A DNA stretch of 52,273 bases from Gemmiger sp. (lineage in GTDB: Bacteria > Bacillota > Clostridia > Oscillospirales > Ruminococcaceae). The DNA is taken from the NCBI GenBank assembly GCA_028710135.1, contig JAQUSS010000005.1:1-52273 (forward strand), in the 5' to 3' direction. Shown here piece by piece: positions 1-8,809 of the stretch; position 1 is the stretch's first letter; the number at the start of each line of letters is the position of its first letter. The notes under the pieces are model-generated. The model did no database searches and was not told the DNA's origin. It worked only from the letters and a program-made list of their open reading frames with translations. The position numbers and the translations under genes are program-made.

Positions 1-2
1 CC

Positions 3-692
3 CTTTTCCCCGCTATTGATAACCCGGATACCACCTTCTACCCGGCATCGGATGTGGAGGCAAGCTTTTTGCTGGAAATTGAGCTTTCGCCCACCCTTAC
101 CCTTGAAAAAACCGTTACCGGCAACCTTTCAGACCCAAACAAGGCCTTTGATTTTACGCTTTACCTAAACGACAAACTGCCAACCCCCGGCACCTACCCT
201 TACGAAATTTACGATGTGAACACGGGGGAGGTGAAACGTAAAGGCACCATTACCGCCCAGGGAGATTTATCTACCCCGGCGCTGGCAAAGGTAAAGCTTG
301 CCCATAACGAGCGCCTGCGGGTGCTGGGGCTGCACCAGGGGGCAGAGTACCGCTTTGTGGAGGATGACCAAAGCCCCAGCGGCTACACCACAGGGTTCAC
401 CCATACCGATGCCGCAAATACCAAAACGACCCATAACGCCAGCCGCGATACCACCGCTGCCACCGAAAACGGCGGTAAAACGCTGGAGGTTGCCCCGGGC
501 AACACCACCCAGCCCGGCATGGTAGACCAACACGTGCGCTTTACCAACACCAAGGAGAACACACCCCCCACCGGGCTGCAATTGCACCCGGGGGCCTACC
601 TGCTGCTGGCGGCACTGCTGCTGGCGGGGCTTGTGGCACTGGGCGCGGCCCGCCGCAAACGCCGCCCCCCACTTGGGGAGGAGGAACGCTGA
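3..692 (+). CDS. FctA/Spy0128-like pilin or adhesin, C-terminal part (5' truncated by window edge)
   Basis: The frame is open from base 3 (LFPAIDNPDTTFYPASDVEASF...). It carries the pilin motif LTLEKTVTGNLSDPNKAFDFTLYL, shared with the 1563-2957 pilin, and ends in a PPTG sorting-like motif, a TM helix and RRKRR. Confidence 0.8.
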   Translation, partial: LFPAIDNPDTTFYPASDVEASFLLEIELSPTLTLEKTVTGNLSDPNKAFDFTLYLNDKLPTPGTYPYEIYDVNTGEVKRKGTITAQGDLSTPALAKVKLAHNERLRVLGLHQGAEYRFVEDDQSPSGYTTGFTHTDAANTKTTHNASRDTTAATENGGKTLEVAPGNTTQPGMVDQHVRFTNTKENTPPTGLQLHPGAYLLLAALLLAGLVALGAARRKRRPPLGEEER

Positions 693-940
693 TGGCCAAC
701 ACGCTGGAAGAAATTGCCGAAATGATTGAGAAAACCAAGTTCCGGCGCAAGCTGTTGGGCGGTGTGGATGAGGCGGATGCCTGGCGAGTGATGCACCGCC
801 TTGTGCAGGAATATACCGACCGCATTGATGCCGACCGCAAAACCATGCTGCGGGAAATGCGGGCCGATAAAGCCCGCATTGCCGCGCTGGAAGCACAGCT
901 TGCCGCACAACCGCCCCCCGAGGAACCGCCCCATGGATGA
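692..940 (+). CDS. small charged, probably coiled-coil protein of unknown function in the pilus operon
   Basis: ATG overlaps the stop of the upstream pilin (TGATGG). 82 aa, rich in E/K/R/A. Its end overlaps the start of the signal peptidase gene. Confidence 0.6.
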   Translation: MANTLEEIAEMIEKTKFRRKLLGGVDEADAWRVMHRLVQEYTDRIDADRKTMLREMRADKARIAALEAQLAAQPPPEEPPHG

Positions 941-1493
941 ACAACAACTGGCCGCGCCCCTGCCGGACGCTGTAAAAATTATTGAAAAAAAGCGCTACCG
1001 CCTTGCCGCCCGTGCCGAATTTTTGGGCCTGCTGCGCCGCCTTGCCATGGTTGCCGTGGGCGGGTGGGTGCTGTTTTACCTGGTGTTTGGCTTTGCGGTG
1101 GTAAAAGGGCAGGGGATGTACCCCCGGCTTTCGGATGGGGATTTAACCTTTTTTTACCGGCTGGAAACCAGTTTTGCCGTTGGCGATATTTTGGCGTTCC
1201 AACAAAACGGGGCGCAGGCGTTTGGCCGCATTGTGGCCATGCCGGGCGATACCGTAAATTTTACCGAGGATGGCCAACTGGTGGTGAACGGCAACATGCA
1301 GGAGGAAGAAATTTTTTTCCAAACCACCACCGCCGGGCGGGCCACACAGTACCCCCTGGCCCTGGGCAAAAACGAGGTGTTTGTGCTGGGGGACGACCGC
1401 CCCTACGCGGTGGATAGCCGCGATTATGGCGCGGTGCACCTGCAAAATATCCAAGGGGTGGTGCTGTGCATTTTCCGCAGCCGTGGGCTGTAA
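933..1493 (+). CDS. signal peptidase I (S26), pilus associated
   Basis: The ATG at 933 gives MDEQQLAAP..., with a TM segment and then VKGQGMYPRLSDGD (catalytic Ser region), GRIVAMPGDTVN and GDDRPYAVDSRDYG box-E motifs. The longer 801 start in the ORF track is less plausible. Confidence 0.85.
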   Translation: MDEQQLAAPLPDAVKIIEKKRYRLAARAEFLGLLRRLAMVAVGGWVLFYLVFGFAVVKGQGMYPRLSDGDLTFFYRLETSFAVGDILAFQQNGAQAFGRIVAMPGDTVNFTEDGQLVVNGNMQEEEIFFQTTTAGRATQYPLALGKNEVFVLGDDRPYAVDSRDYGAVHLQNIQGVVLCIFRSRGL

Positions 1494-1562
1494 AACGCAA
1501 AAAGGGCGTTGCAGCCTTTTGTTTATAAAACGCTGATACTTAAAAAACATGGAGGAATTAGA

Positions 1563-2957
1563 ATGAAACTCGCAAAACAGCTTTTCACCACGGTGGCCGG
1601 CCTTGCACTGGCTACCCTGCTGGCCGTGCCGGCGTTTGCCGCCCCCACGCCGGCCACCCCCGCACCCAAAGCGGAAATTGACGTAACCAAAATTGTGACG
1701 ACGGACGATGCAACCAAGTTCCCGCTGGGGGACGAGTACAAATTCAAGCTTGAGCCTGTCGACGTGGTGATGGGGCGTGATGGGGGAACAAAGTTTACAA
1801 AGAAAGATATGCCCATGCCGGCAGCAGACACAAATCTGAATGTAACTGTAGATGGTGTGAATGAAAACCGCACCGCTACGCTGACCATCAAGGGGCTTGC
1901 TTCGAAGGATACGGTTGGTGATGGCGACCAGAAGCGCGACCGTGACGGCTTGTTCCCCAGCATGACCTACACCAACACCGGCATTTATACCTATAAGCTG
2001 ACAGAAATTATCCCTACCCAGGGAGAAACCGGCGTTATCTACGATACTACAGAATATTTCATCAACGTGTATGTAACCAACGTGATTGATGATGTCACCA
2101 AGCAACCGGTAGTGAATGCAGATGGTACGCTAGCTGTTACCGTCAGCAACATTACCTTGTACAAGGAAACAAACGGCAATATTGCGCTGCAAGACAAGGA
2201 TAATAACGATATCAAGGCAGAGGATGCCGACGACGATGCAAAAGTTGCTATCACAACTGCCCCGAAAACCGACGATGCCACAACCATGGCCATCAACGCC
2301 CCGTTCACCAACAAATTTGACGTTGAGGATTTGACCATTTCCAAAACCGTTACCGGCAACTTGGCCGACCCCGATAAAGAGTTTGATTTTACCTTTACCC
2401 CTGGCGATAATGCGACCACTGGCTACGAATATACATACGAGGTATACACCATGGCGGGCGATGCCCCGGCCGCTGGTGATGTGCCAGTAGTTCCCTCGAA
2501 GGCAGGTTCTTTCACCGATGGTGGCACCAACAAGGTCAGCCTCAAGCACAAGCAGTATGTTGTTGTTACCGGCGTGCCGGTTGGCCTCAAGTATACCATT
2601 GCTGAAACGGCTGTCACTACCCCCGCGAACCCCAGCGCCTATACCACAGCGATTGAATGGCAGAATGGTAATGCCACGGTGGACGCAGACCATGGCACCT
2701 TGGGCGATATTGAAAAGGGAACTAGTGTGGTGACGACCGGCGAAAAAGTGATTAAAACCACCACCACGAAAGCCGGCGAAACAGGCAAGCGGGATAACCA
2801 TGCCTACTACACCAACCACGTAGAGCAAACCACCCCCACCGGCGTGTTGCTGCGTGTGCTGCCCTTTGTTCTGTTGGCAGGTATGCTGGTTGCCGGTATC
2901 GCCCTGATGCTGCTCAACCGCAAAAAGAACCGTGAAAATGGGTACCAAGGGCTGTGA
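1563..2957 (+). CDS. major pilin with FctA/Spy0128-like isopeptide domains
   Basis: RBS ggagg upstream of the ATG at 1563. Signal peptide MKLAKQLFTTVAGLALATLLAVPAFAA; repeated motif LTISKTVTGNLADPDKEFDFTFT; C-terminal TTPTG + TM + NRKKN. Confidence 0.85.
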   Translation: MKLAKQLFTTVAGLALATLLAVPAFAAPTPATPAPKAEIDVTKIVTTDDATKFPLGDEYKFKLEPVDVVMGRDGGTKFTKKDMPMPAADTNLNVTVDGVNENRTATLTIKGLASKDTVGDGDQKRDRDGLFPSMTYTNTGIYTYKLTEIIPTQGETGVIYDTTEYFINVYVTNVIDDVTKQPVVNADGTLAVTVSNITLYKETNGNIALQDKDNNDIKAEDADDDAKVAITTAPKTDDATTMAINAPFTNKFDVEDLTISKTVTGNLADPDKEFDFTFTPGDNATTGYEYTYEVYTMAGDAPAAGDVPVVPSKAGSFTDGGTNKVSLKHKQYVVVTGVPVGLKYTIAETAVTTPANPSAYTTAIEWQNGNATVDADHGTLGDIEKGTSVVTTGEKVIKTTTTKAGETGKRDNHAYYTNHVEQTTPTGVLLRVLPFVLLAGMLVAGIALMLLNRKKNRENGYQGL

Positions 2958-3742
2958 TTGCGGCAAAACCGGCACCCCAAAAACCTGTTTCTCAGCACCT
3001 TTGGGGGGCATTTTCCGGCACCAACCGCTTTTTGGATAACGTGGTTAGCGCGGTGCTGGCGGTGCTGCTGCTGTTTACCGGCTACGCCCTGTGGAACATT
3101 TGGCAGGTATACCGCGGCGCGGCGGTGGATGCGCAAATTGTTGGCTATAAACCCGATGGCACCAACAACGCGCTCAGCTTGGCCGAGCTGCAAGGCATCA
3201 ACCCCGAGGTTTGCGGCTGGCTAACCATACCCGATACCAACATCGATTACCCGCTGGTGCAAGGCCCCGATAATGCCGCCTACCTGAACCGGGATGTTTA
3301 CGGCAATTTTGCAGTTAGCGGCAGCATCTTTCTCGATTATAAAAACCAACCCGATTTTACGGATTTTTACACCATCATCTACGGCCACCATATGGATGGC
3401 GGCGCTATGTTTGGTGATGTAACCAACTTCCGGCAGGAAGAATATTTTGCGGCCCGCCCCACCGGCACCATCTTTTTGCAAAACGCTACCCTGCCGCTGG
3501 ATATTTTGGCCTGTGTGGATGCAAGCGCCTACGACCGTATGCTCTATACCCTAAATTATGGCGATGCCGCCGCACAGCAAGCCCTGCTAAACTATATCCG
3601 CGAAAATGCCGTGCAGTACCGCGAGCAAACCCTTGCCCCCGGCGATGTGCTAACGGCACTTTCCACCTGCTCTACCGCATCGGCGGATGCCCGCACCATT
3701 TTAATTGCCGTAGTGCGCCGTTCGGGCGTGCAAACGGGCTGA
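2954..3742 (+). CDS. class B sortase
   Basis: N-terminal TM; WLTIPDTNIDYPLVQGPDNAAYLNRDVYG; IIYGHHMDGGAMFGDV (catalytic His); LSTCSTASADARTILIAV (catalytic Cys and Arg). GTG start overlaps the upstream stop. Confidence 0.9.
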   Translation: MIAAKPAPQKPVSQHLWGAFSGTNRFLDNVVSAVLAVLLLFTGYALWNIWQVYRGAAVDAQIVGYKPDGTNNALSLAELQGINPEVCGWLTIPDTNIDYPLVQGPDNAAYLNRDVYGNFAVSGSIFLDYKNQPDFTDFYTIIYGHHMDGGAMFGDVTNFRQEEYFAARPTGTIFLQNATLPLDILACVDASAYDRMLYTLNYGDAAAQQALLNYIRENAVQYREQTLAPGDVLTALSTCSTASADARTILIAVVRRSGVQTG

Positions 3743-3755
3743 AAGGAGGCCACGA

Positions 3756-4460
3756 TTGCGCCACAGTTTTTTAAATAGATGGCTACCCCTTGTGCTGGTG
3801 TGCGTGGCGGGCTTACTGTTCAGTGTTTCGGCCTATGCAGCCGAGCCGGGCGCGGCTGCCGCCCCGGTTACCGCCAAGGTGGAAATTGCCGCAAGCCTTG
3901 TTTTGCAGGGCAATATGCCCGGCGGTGCCGGCCCCTATACCTTTACCCTAACGGCGCAGGATGCCGCCAACCCCATGCCCGCCGGTGCAAGCGATGGGGT
4001 AAAAACCGTTACCCAGGCGGGGGCGGGGGACTTTAGCTTTGGTAGCATCACCTTCCCCAAAGTGGGGGAGTACCACTATACCATACGCCAAACGCCCGGC
4101 AATTTGCCCGATTGCCGCTACGATACCCGCGTGTACACGGCAACCGTGTATGTGCAGTGGCAAGCCGAGGTGGCGGGCGCATTGCAGGCCACCCTGGTTT
4201 TGGGTGAAAACGGCAACCCCGCAAAACCGGCGGCTGTGCAGTTTACCACCACCGGCAGCGCGCCGGATGCCGCCGGGCCTGCAACCACGCCACCGCCGCC
4301 GCAGGCCAGCGCCGCGCCCACCGGCGTGGGGGCTGGTGGGCCGTGGCTGGCCCCACAAACGGGCGATGCCGCCAATATAGCGCTGCTGTTTTGGGCGCTG
4401 GTGGCATCGGCCACCGGGCTGCTGGCCCTTGCCATCTTGCGTGCAAAACGCAAAAGCTAA
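3756..4460 (+). CDS. minor pilin / FctA-like surface protein
   Basis: Signal peptide; GPYTFTLTAQD and GEYHYTIRQTPGN pilin motifs; C-terminal LAPQTGD sorting-like signal, TM and RAKRKS. Start is probably TTG after aggagg. Confidence 0.75.
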   Translation: MRHSFLNRWLPLVLVCVAGLLFSVSAYAAEPGAAAAPVTAKVEIAASLVLQGNMPGGAGPYTFTLTAQDAANPMPAGASDGVKTVTQAGAGDFSFGSITFPKVGEYHYTIRQTPGNLPDCRYDTRVYTATVYVQWQAEVAGALQATLVLGENGNPAKPAAVQFTTTGSAPDAAGPATTPPPPQASAAPTGVGAGGPWLAPQTGDAANIALLFWALVASATGLLALAILRAKRKS

Positions 4461-4548
4461 CCCCGTTACCAGCATATAAAACCAAGTGTGGGTACAGCAA
4501 AGCCGAGTGCCTTGCCGTGCCCACACAACTGTATTATAGGAGAATTTT

Positions 4549-6084
4549 ATGCTTATTTCCTCTTTGTTTTTTGCCCTAAGCCTCATCTTGATTTTGGGGC
4601 TGATTGCAGGCTTTATCGTTACCTGGGGCTATGTGAAAGCCCCGCCGGACCAAGCCTACATTATTTCCGGCATGAAAAGCGAGGGCAAAATTTTGATTGG
4701 CCGCGCGGGGATACGCATCCCATTTTTGGAGCGGCTGGATAAATTGTACCTTGGCCAGATGACGGTGGATATCAAAACCGAGCAATCGGTGCCCACCAAC
4801 GATTTTATCAACGTGAATGTGGATGCCGTTGCCAAGGTGCGCATTTCCCCCACCACCGATGGGATTAAGCAGGCGGCAAAAAACTTTTTAAACAAGCACC
4901 CGGAGGCCATCACGGCAGATTTGCAGGATTCTTTGCAGGGCAATATGCGGGAGATTATCGGCACTCTGACCCTTAAGGACATCAACACCGACCGCGACAG
5001 TTTTTCCGACCAGGTGATGCAAAAAGCATCGCGCGATATGGAAAAGCTGGGCATTGAAATACTATCCTGCAACATCCAAAATGTTACCGATGAAAACGGC
5101 CTTATCAAGGATTTGGGTGCCGATAACACCAGCCGCATCAAAAAGGATGCGGCCATCGCCAAGGCCCAGGCAGACCGCGATGTTGCCATTGCACAATCGG
5201 AAGCCGACAAAACGGCCAACGAGGCCCGTGTGCGGGCACAGACCGAAATTGCCCAGCGCAATAACGAACTGGCCATCCGGGAGGCCGAGCTGAAAGCACA
5301 ATCGGATGCCGAGAAGGCCAAGGCGGATGCCGCCTATGAAATTCAGCAGCAGGCGCAGCGCAAAACCATTGAAATTGCCAAGGCGGATGCGGATATTGCC
5401 AAGCAAGAAAAAGAGGTAATTGTGAAGCAGCGCGAGGCCGAGGTGCAGGAGGAAAGCCTAAACGCCACCATCAAAAAGCAGGCGGATGCCGATTTGTATA
5501 AGCGCAAGCAGGAGGCAGAAGCCAAAAAGTTTGAGCAGGAGCGCAGCGCCGAGGCGGAAAAATTTGCCGCCCAGCAGCGCGCCGAAGCACTGCGGATTGG
5601 CAAGGAGCAGGAGGCCGCCGGTATCAAGGTGGTGGGCGAGGCGGAAGCCGAGGCCATCCGCCAGCGCGGCGTTGCCGAAGCCGAGGCCATGGAGAAAAAG
5701 GCGGAGGCCTACAAAAAATATGGCCAGGCGGCCATGGCGGAAATGGTGGTTAAAATTTTGCCCCAAATTGCAAAAGAGGTGGCCACCCCGCTTGAAAAAA
5801 TTGATAAAATTACCATTTTTGGCGGCGGAAGCGATGGCTCTGCCGGGGTGGATGGGCTGGCGGGCAATGTGCCTGCCGTGATGGCCCGGACCTTCCAAAC
5901 CGTTAAGGAAGCCACCGGCATTGATTTGGCCGATATTGTGCGCGCCGAAACCTACGATGCCAAGGTTACCCAAAACCTGAATATTTCGGGCCTGGGGGAG
6001 GGCGCGTCAAACCAAGTGGCCGCCGCCACCGCCGCCCGGGCGCTTGCCGATAAAGCAGGCGATAAGCCCGGCAAATTGAAATAA
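4549..6084 (+). CDS. flotillin / SPFH-domain protein
   Basis: N-terminal TM, SPFH-like N-terminal part, then a long Ala/Glu/Lys-rich coiled coil (AEAEAIRQRGVAEAEAMEKKAEAYKKYGQAAMAEMVVKILPQIAKEVATPLEKIDKI) typical of flotillins. Confidence 0.92.
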   Translation: MLISSLFFALSLILILGLIAGFIVTWGYVKAPPDQAYIISGMKSEGKILIGRAGIRIPFLERLDKLYLGQMTVDIKTEQSVPTNDFINVNVDAVAKVRISPTTDGIKQAAKNFLNKHPEAITADLQDSLQGNMREIIGTLTLKDINTDRDSFSDQVMQKASRDMEKLGIEILSCNIQNVTDENGLIKDLGADNTSRIKKDAAIAKAQADRDVAIAQSEADKTANEARVRAQTEIAQRNNELAIREAELKAQSDAEKAKADAAYEIQQQAQRKTIEIAKADADIAKQEKEVIVKQREAEVQEESLNATIKKQADADLYKRKQEAEAKKFEQERSAEAEKFAAQQRAEALRIGKEQEAAGIKVVGEAEAEAIRQRGVAEAEAMEKKAEAYKKYGQAAMAEMVVKILPQIAKEVATPLEKIDKITIFGGGSDGSAGVDGLAGNVPAVMARTFQTVKEATGIDLADIVRAETYDAKVTQNLNISGLGEGASNQVAAATAARALADKAGDKPGKLK

Positions 6085-6105
6085 GCTGCATTTTGCGGGG
6101 GCGCT

Positions 6106-6130
6106 AAAAAATGGCCGGAGGCTATTTTTT
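6106..6130 (+). terminator. putative rho-independent terminator after the flotillin gene
   Basis: aaaaaatggcc-gga-ggctatttttt hairpin 22 bp after the stop. Confidence 0.6.
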
Positions 6131-6194
6131 GAGCATCTGCCCCGGTTGCCGCCTTTCGCCGCCCTGCGCCTAGCTTTTGGGGGCCAGGCGGCCC

Positions 6195-6264
6195 ACCTGC
6201 CATTCTGAAGAAGGTGCCAAAGAACCGTATCCAAAGGTTCTAGGGCACCCTCAGGGTGGCAGGT
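6195..6264. repeat. ~70-bp imperfect palindrome with 8-bp perfect terminal inverted repeats
   Basis: acctgcca...ggtgcc...agaacc-gtatccaaa-ggttct...ggcacc...tggcaggt. Nested arms pair. Confidence 0.6.
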
Positions 6265-6439
6265 TTTTTGTTGTGCGGGGCAACTTAGGATGGCAGGTTG
6301 CTTGTTGTACCTGGCTTTTTGCCTCCGCTTTTTATGGCAATTGCAGTTTATTTCGGTTATGGTAATCGATAGCGCATAAGAAATAAACGGTATAAAAACT
6401 ATAGGTGGGCATCGCATTGGGCAGTTTTATCTAACTTTT

Positions 6440-8809
6440 TCAGTCCTCTAATCCTGTGGTGGTATAAGCTATGCACGGCAAGCCTTGAATAAAATCATCA
6501 AGATTCAGCGTACTTGGCGCGTCAGCAATCGTTTTGAATATATCTTGAATATGTACGAAAGTTTTTTCACGAGATGCTTTGATGTGATTCAAAGATATCG
6601 TATCGAGTGTCATCCATAAAAAATAGAAATTTTGGTCGGTTTTATGGCGCGTTCCCAACAAGAGCGGTAGCTGCTGCCCTTTTTCTCCTACGAGGCAGCA
6701 TAGCTTTTCAATGAAGGTTTCGACTGCAGCTATAGAGATTTCAAAATCATTGCCATTGAGCGAGGCTAAATTTTCCAGCATTTTGGTGATACGGTCTTTC
6801 GATGAAACTCTGGCACAAATGTGGCGATCACGCACATATATAGTCAGCAGGTCCTTATAACGCATTTTATTATGTCGGGTTTGATAATTAAGATAGGCCA
6901 ATGCGGTGATTAGTTCTTCGTTGCTCATGCGAGTATCTTGTACACGAAAAATTTTCCCTTCATATTCCGATGCTAAATCTTTGATTTTCTTTGTGATATC
7001 TTGCGCCACATAGGCATTCCACATTTCAAAAGAGTTCGGCTTGATTGGGAATGGTTTGGTGTTAAGACGAAGAAACAAATCAATGCTGTTGAAATTTGGA
7101 TTTTGCATTGCATCGATTTCCACCACATCAAGCGAAAAATCCAAGATATTGTCTATGTATTTGGGGTACCTTTCCTGTACTTTGTCGACGTTTAAGCCGT
7201 TCAGTTCTTTCAGGATTATCAACCCGCTAAGTTTGAACTTGTGTTTTTTAGACGTTTGCTCTATCCCGTTTTCGTCTTTATACGTTTTCCCCAAAAAGCC
7301 TATCAATGTAAGGATACGCTGCTGCCCATCAATAACTTCTTTTATTTTATCTTCTCGCTTATAAATATAGATGGGGGGAATTTTTATCCCAAGCATAATG
7401 CTTTCGAGCAAGTAAGAAGATTTTTGTATGTTCTTCGTTTCGGATCGCTGGTAAGATGGGCGTACAAGAAATTTTGATTGCTTCATTTCTGCAAGAATAT
7501 CGTAAATTGTCGTAGAGGTTGGATCGGGCTTTATCAACCTTAATTGGCTTAATTGCTCACAGGGAGAGGATTCTCCCATGATTTTAGAAAAACGTGAAGC
7601 ATTTTTGATTTTGCCTGCAAAATCCACCGCATATTTTTGTGTAAAATAGTTTGCTGCAAAGCGATATCGATCCAAAGTTGCATTTCTATAATGACTTCCC
7701 GTGGATTCGAAAATAGATTCTGGTGTTTTGCTGTCGTTTATAATTCCCTCCCATAGCCGTACATCATGCTGTGAGTTGATTAAGTCTTCGGCAATTTGAG
7801 AGGCATCACTGAATGTAATGGCTTTTCCTTGCTCCAATGCTATAAAAATTCCCCAACAGAGGCTTTCGTACAATAGTGTATTGTTATAGATGTATTTTGA
7901 GCTGATTTTGGATTTTACTTCTGCAAGGATATCAACCACGGTCAAAAAGCGAGCAACCTCGTTAGCTGCTGATTTTTTAGTGATTTCGGCCGAATAAAAA
8001 CTGCGAATGATATCATACCGATGCGAAGATTTTGCATAACTATATATGGGGATTTCCGGCATCGTAAGGAGAGTGCGAGCACGATCCAATAGAATATTGA
8101 TTTTATCCCGAGGGGCGAGCATTGTTTTGTTTTTAGACAAGAATAAATCTTCAGCCTTTCCCAATCTCACACTGTCTTTGCCAAAAGTTTCTTTTAAGGT
8201 GGTTGTGATAGCATCCGCAATGTATTCTGCACGAGCATTCTCTTCCCTTTTCAGCGGTGTGATACCAGAATTATAGCGTTTAAAAATCTCTTTTTTTATT
8301 TTGTCTGCTTTTTCTACCGTTAAAGAGGGTTCGTTGGGAACACGGCACTGAAGTATACGCAGCTTTGTGCTAGTGAAACAATCTCTTGTGTTAGAATCAA
8401 GGTCGACATATCTTTTACCGGCAAAAGAAAACAGACGATGTAACCCTGACTCTTGTAAGGGGAGATCGTTATGTAAAAAGTTAAGCAATGTTTCGTAGCG
8501 TTGCCGCCCGTCAATTACCTCGTTCTTTTCGTTCAGAACAGCTTCACCGTCGAATAAAACCAGGGGTGGTATTTCTGTGCCCAATAAAATACTCTCAATA
8601 AAATAAGTTGCCTTTTCTTTATCCCACACATAGTTCCTTTGAAAATACGGTTTATAATTGATTCTTGAAGAAAAACGTTCATTTAAAAAAATGGATTGCA
8701 CCGTACGCAATGTGTTTTCTATCCTTAAAGTGGATTTAAAAATATCTCGAATATCGCTGTAATCAAGATTCCAAGAGGAGATGTCCTTTGTATTAGCCAT
8801 TGTTTTCAC
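6440..8809 (-). CDS. tandem DUF262 (GmrSD/ParB-like) protein
   Basis: Two DUF262-like blocks: YFQRNYVWDKEKATYFIESILLGTEIPPLVLF...EVIDGRQRYETLLNFL and SYQRSETKNIQKSSYLLESIMLGIKIPPIYIY...EVIDGQQRILTLIGFL. An alternative start is M4 at 8800. Confidence 0.85.
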   Translation of the reverse strand: MKTMANTKDISSWNLDYSDIRDIFKSTLRIENTLRTVQSIFLNERFSSRINYKPYFQRNYVWDKEKATYFIESILLGTEIPPLVLFDGEAVLNEKNEVIDGRQRYETLLNFLHNDLPLQESGLHRLFSFAGKRYVDLDSNTRDCFTSTKLRILQCRVPNEPSLTVEKADKIKKEIFKRYNSGITPLKREENARAEYIADAITTTLKETFGKDSVRLGKAEDLFLSKNKTMLAPRDKINILLDRARTLLTMPEIPIYSYAKSSHRYDIIRSFYSAEITKKSAANEVARFLTVVDILAEVKSKISSKYIYNNTLLYESLCWGIFIALEQGKAITFSDASQIAEDLINSQHDVRLWEGIINDSKTPESIFESTGSHYRNATLDRYRFAANYFTQKYAVDFAGKIKNASRFSKIMGESSPCEQLSQLRLIKPDPTSTTIYDILAEMKQSKFLVRPSYQRSETKNIQKSSYLLESIMLGIKIPPIYIYKREDKIKEVIDGQQRILTLIGFLGKTYKDENGIEQTSKKHKFKLSGLIILKELNGLNVDKVQERYPKYIDNILDFSLDVVEIDAMQNPNFNSIDLFLRLNTKPFPIKPNSFEMWNAYVAQDITKKIKDLASEYEGKIFRVQDTRMSNEELITALAYLNYQTRHNKMRYKDLLTIYVRDRHICARVSSKDRITKMLENLASLNGNDFEISIAAVETFIEKLCCLVGEKGQQLPLLLGTRHKTDQNFYFLWMTLDTISLNHIKASREKTFVHIQDIFKTIADAPSTLNLDDFIQGLPCIAYTTTGLED

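Noticed and set aside
267-947. Long antisense ORFs on the strand opposite real genes throughout the window (e.g. 267-947 -, 1143-2105 -, 2130-3011 -, 19327-20961 -, 34016-35002 -, 45434-46723 +, 49388-50104 +)
   Set aside because: They mirror genuine genes in GC-rich DNA, have low-complexity His/Gly/Pro/Arg-rich composition, no RBS and no recognisable motifs.
4487-4525. Imperfect hairpin between the pilus operon and the flotillin gene as a terminator or riboswitch
   Set aside because: The stem has A-C mismatches and no T-run follows. Insufficient evidence for either assignment.
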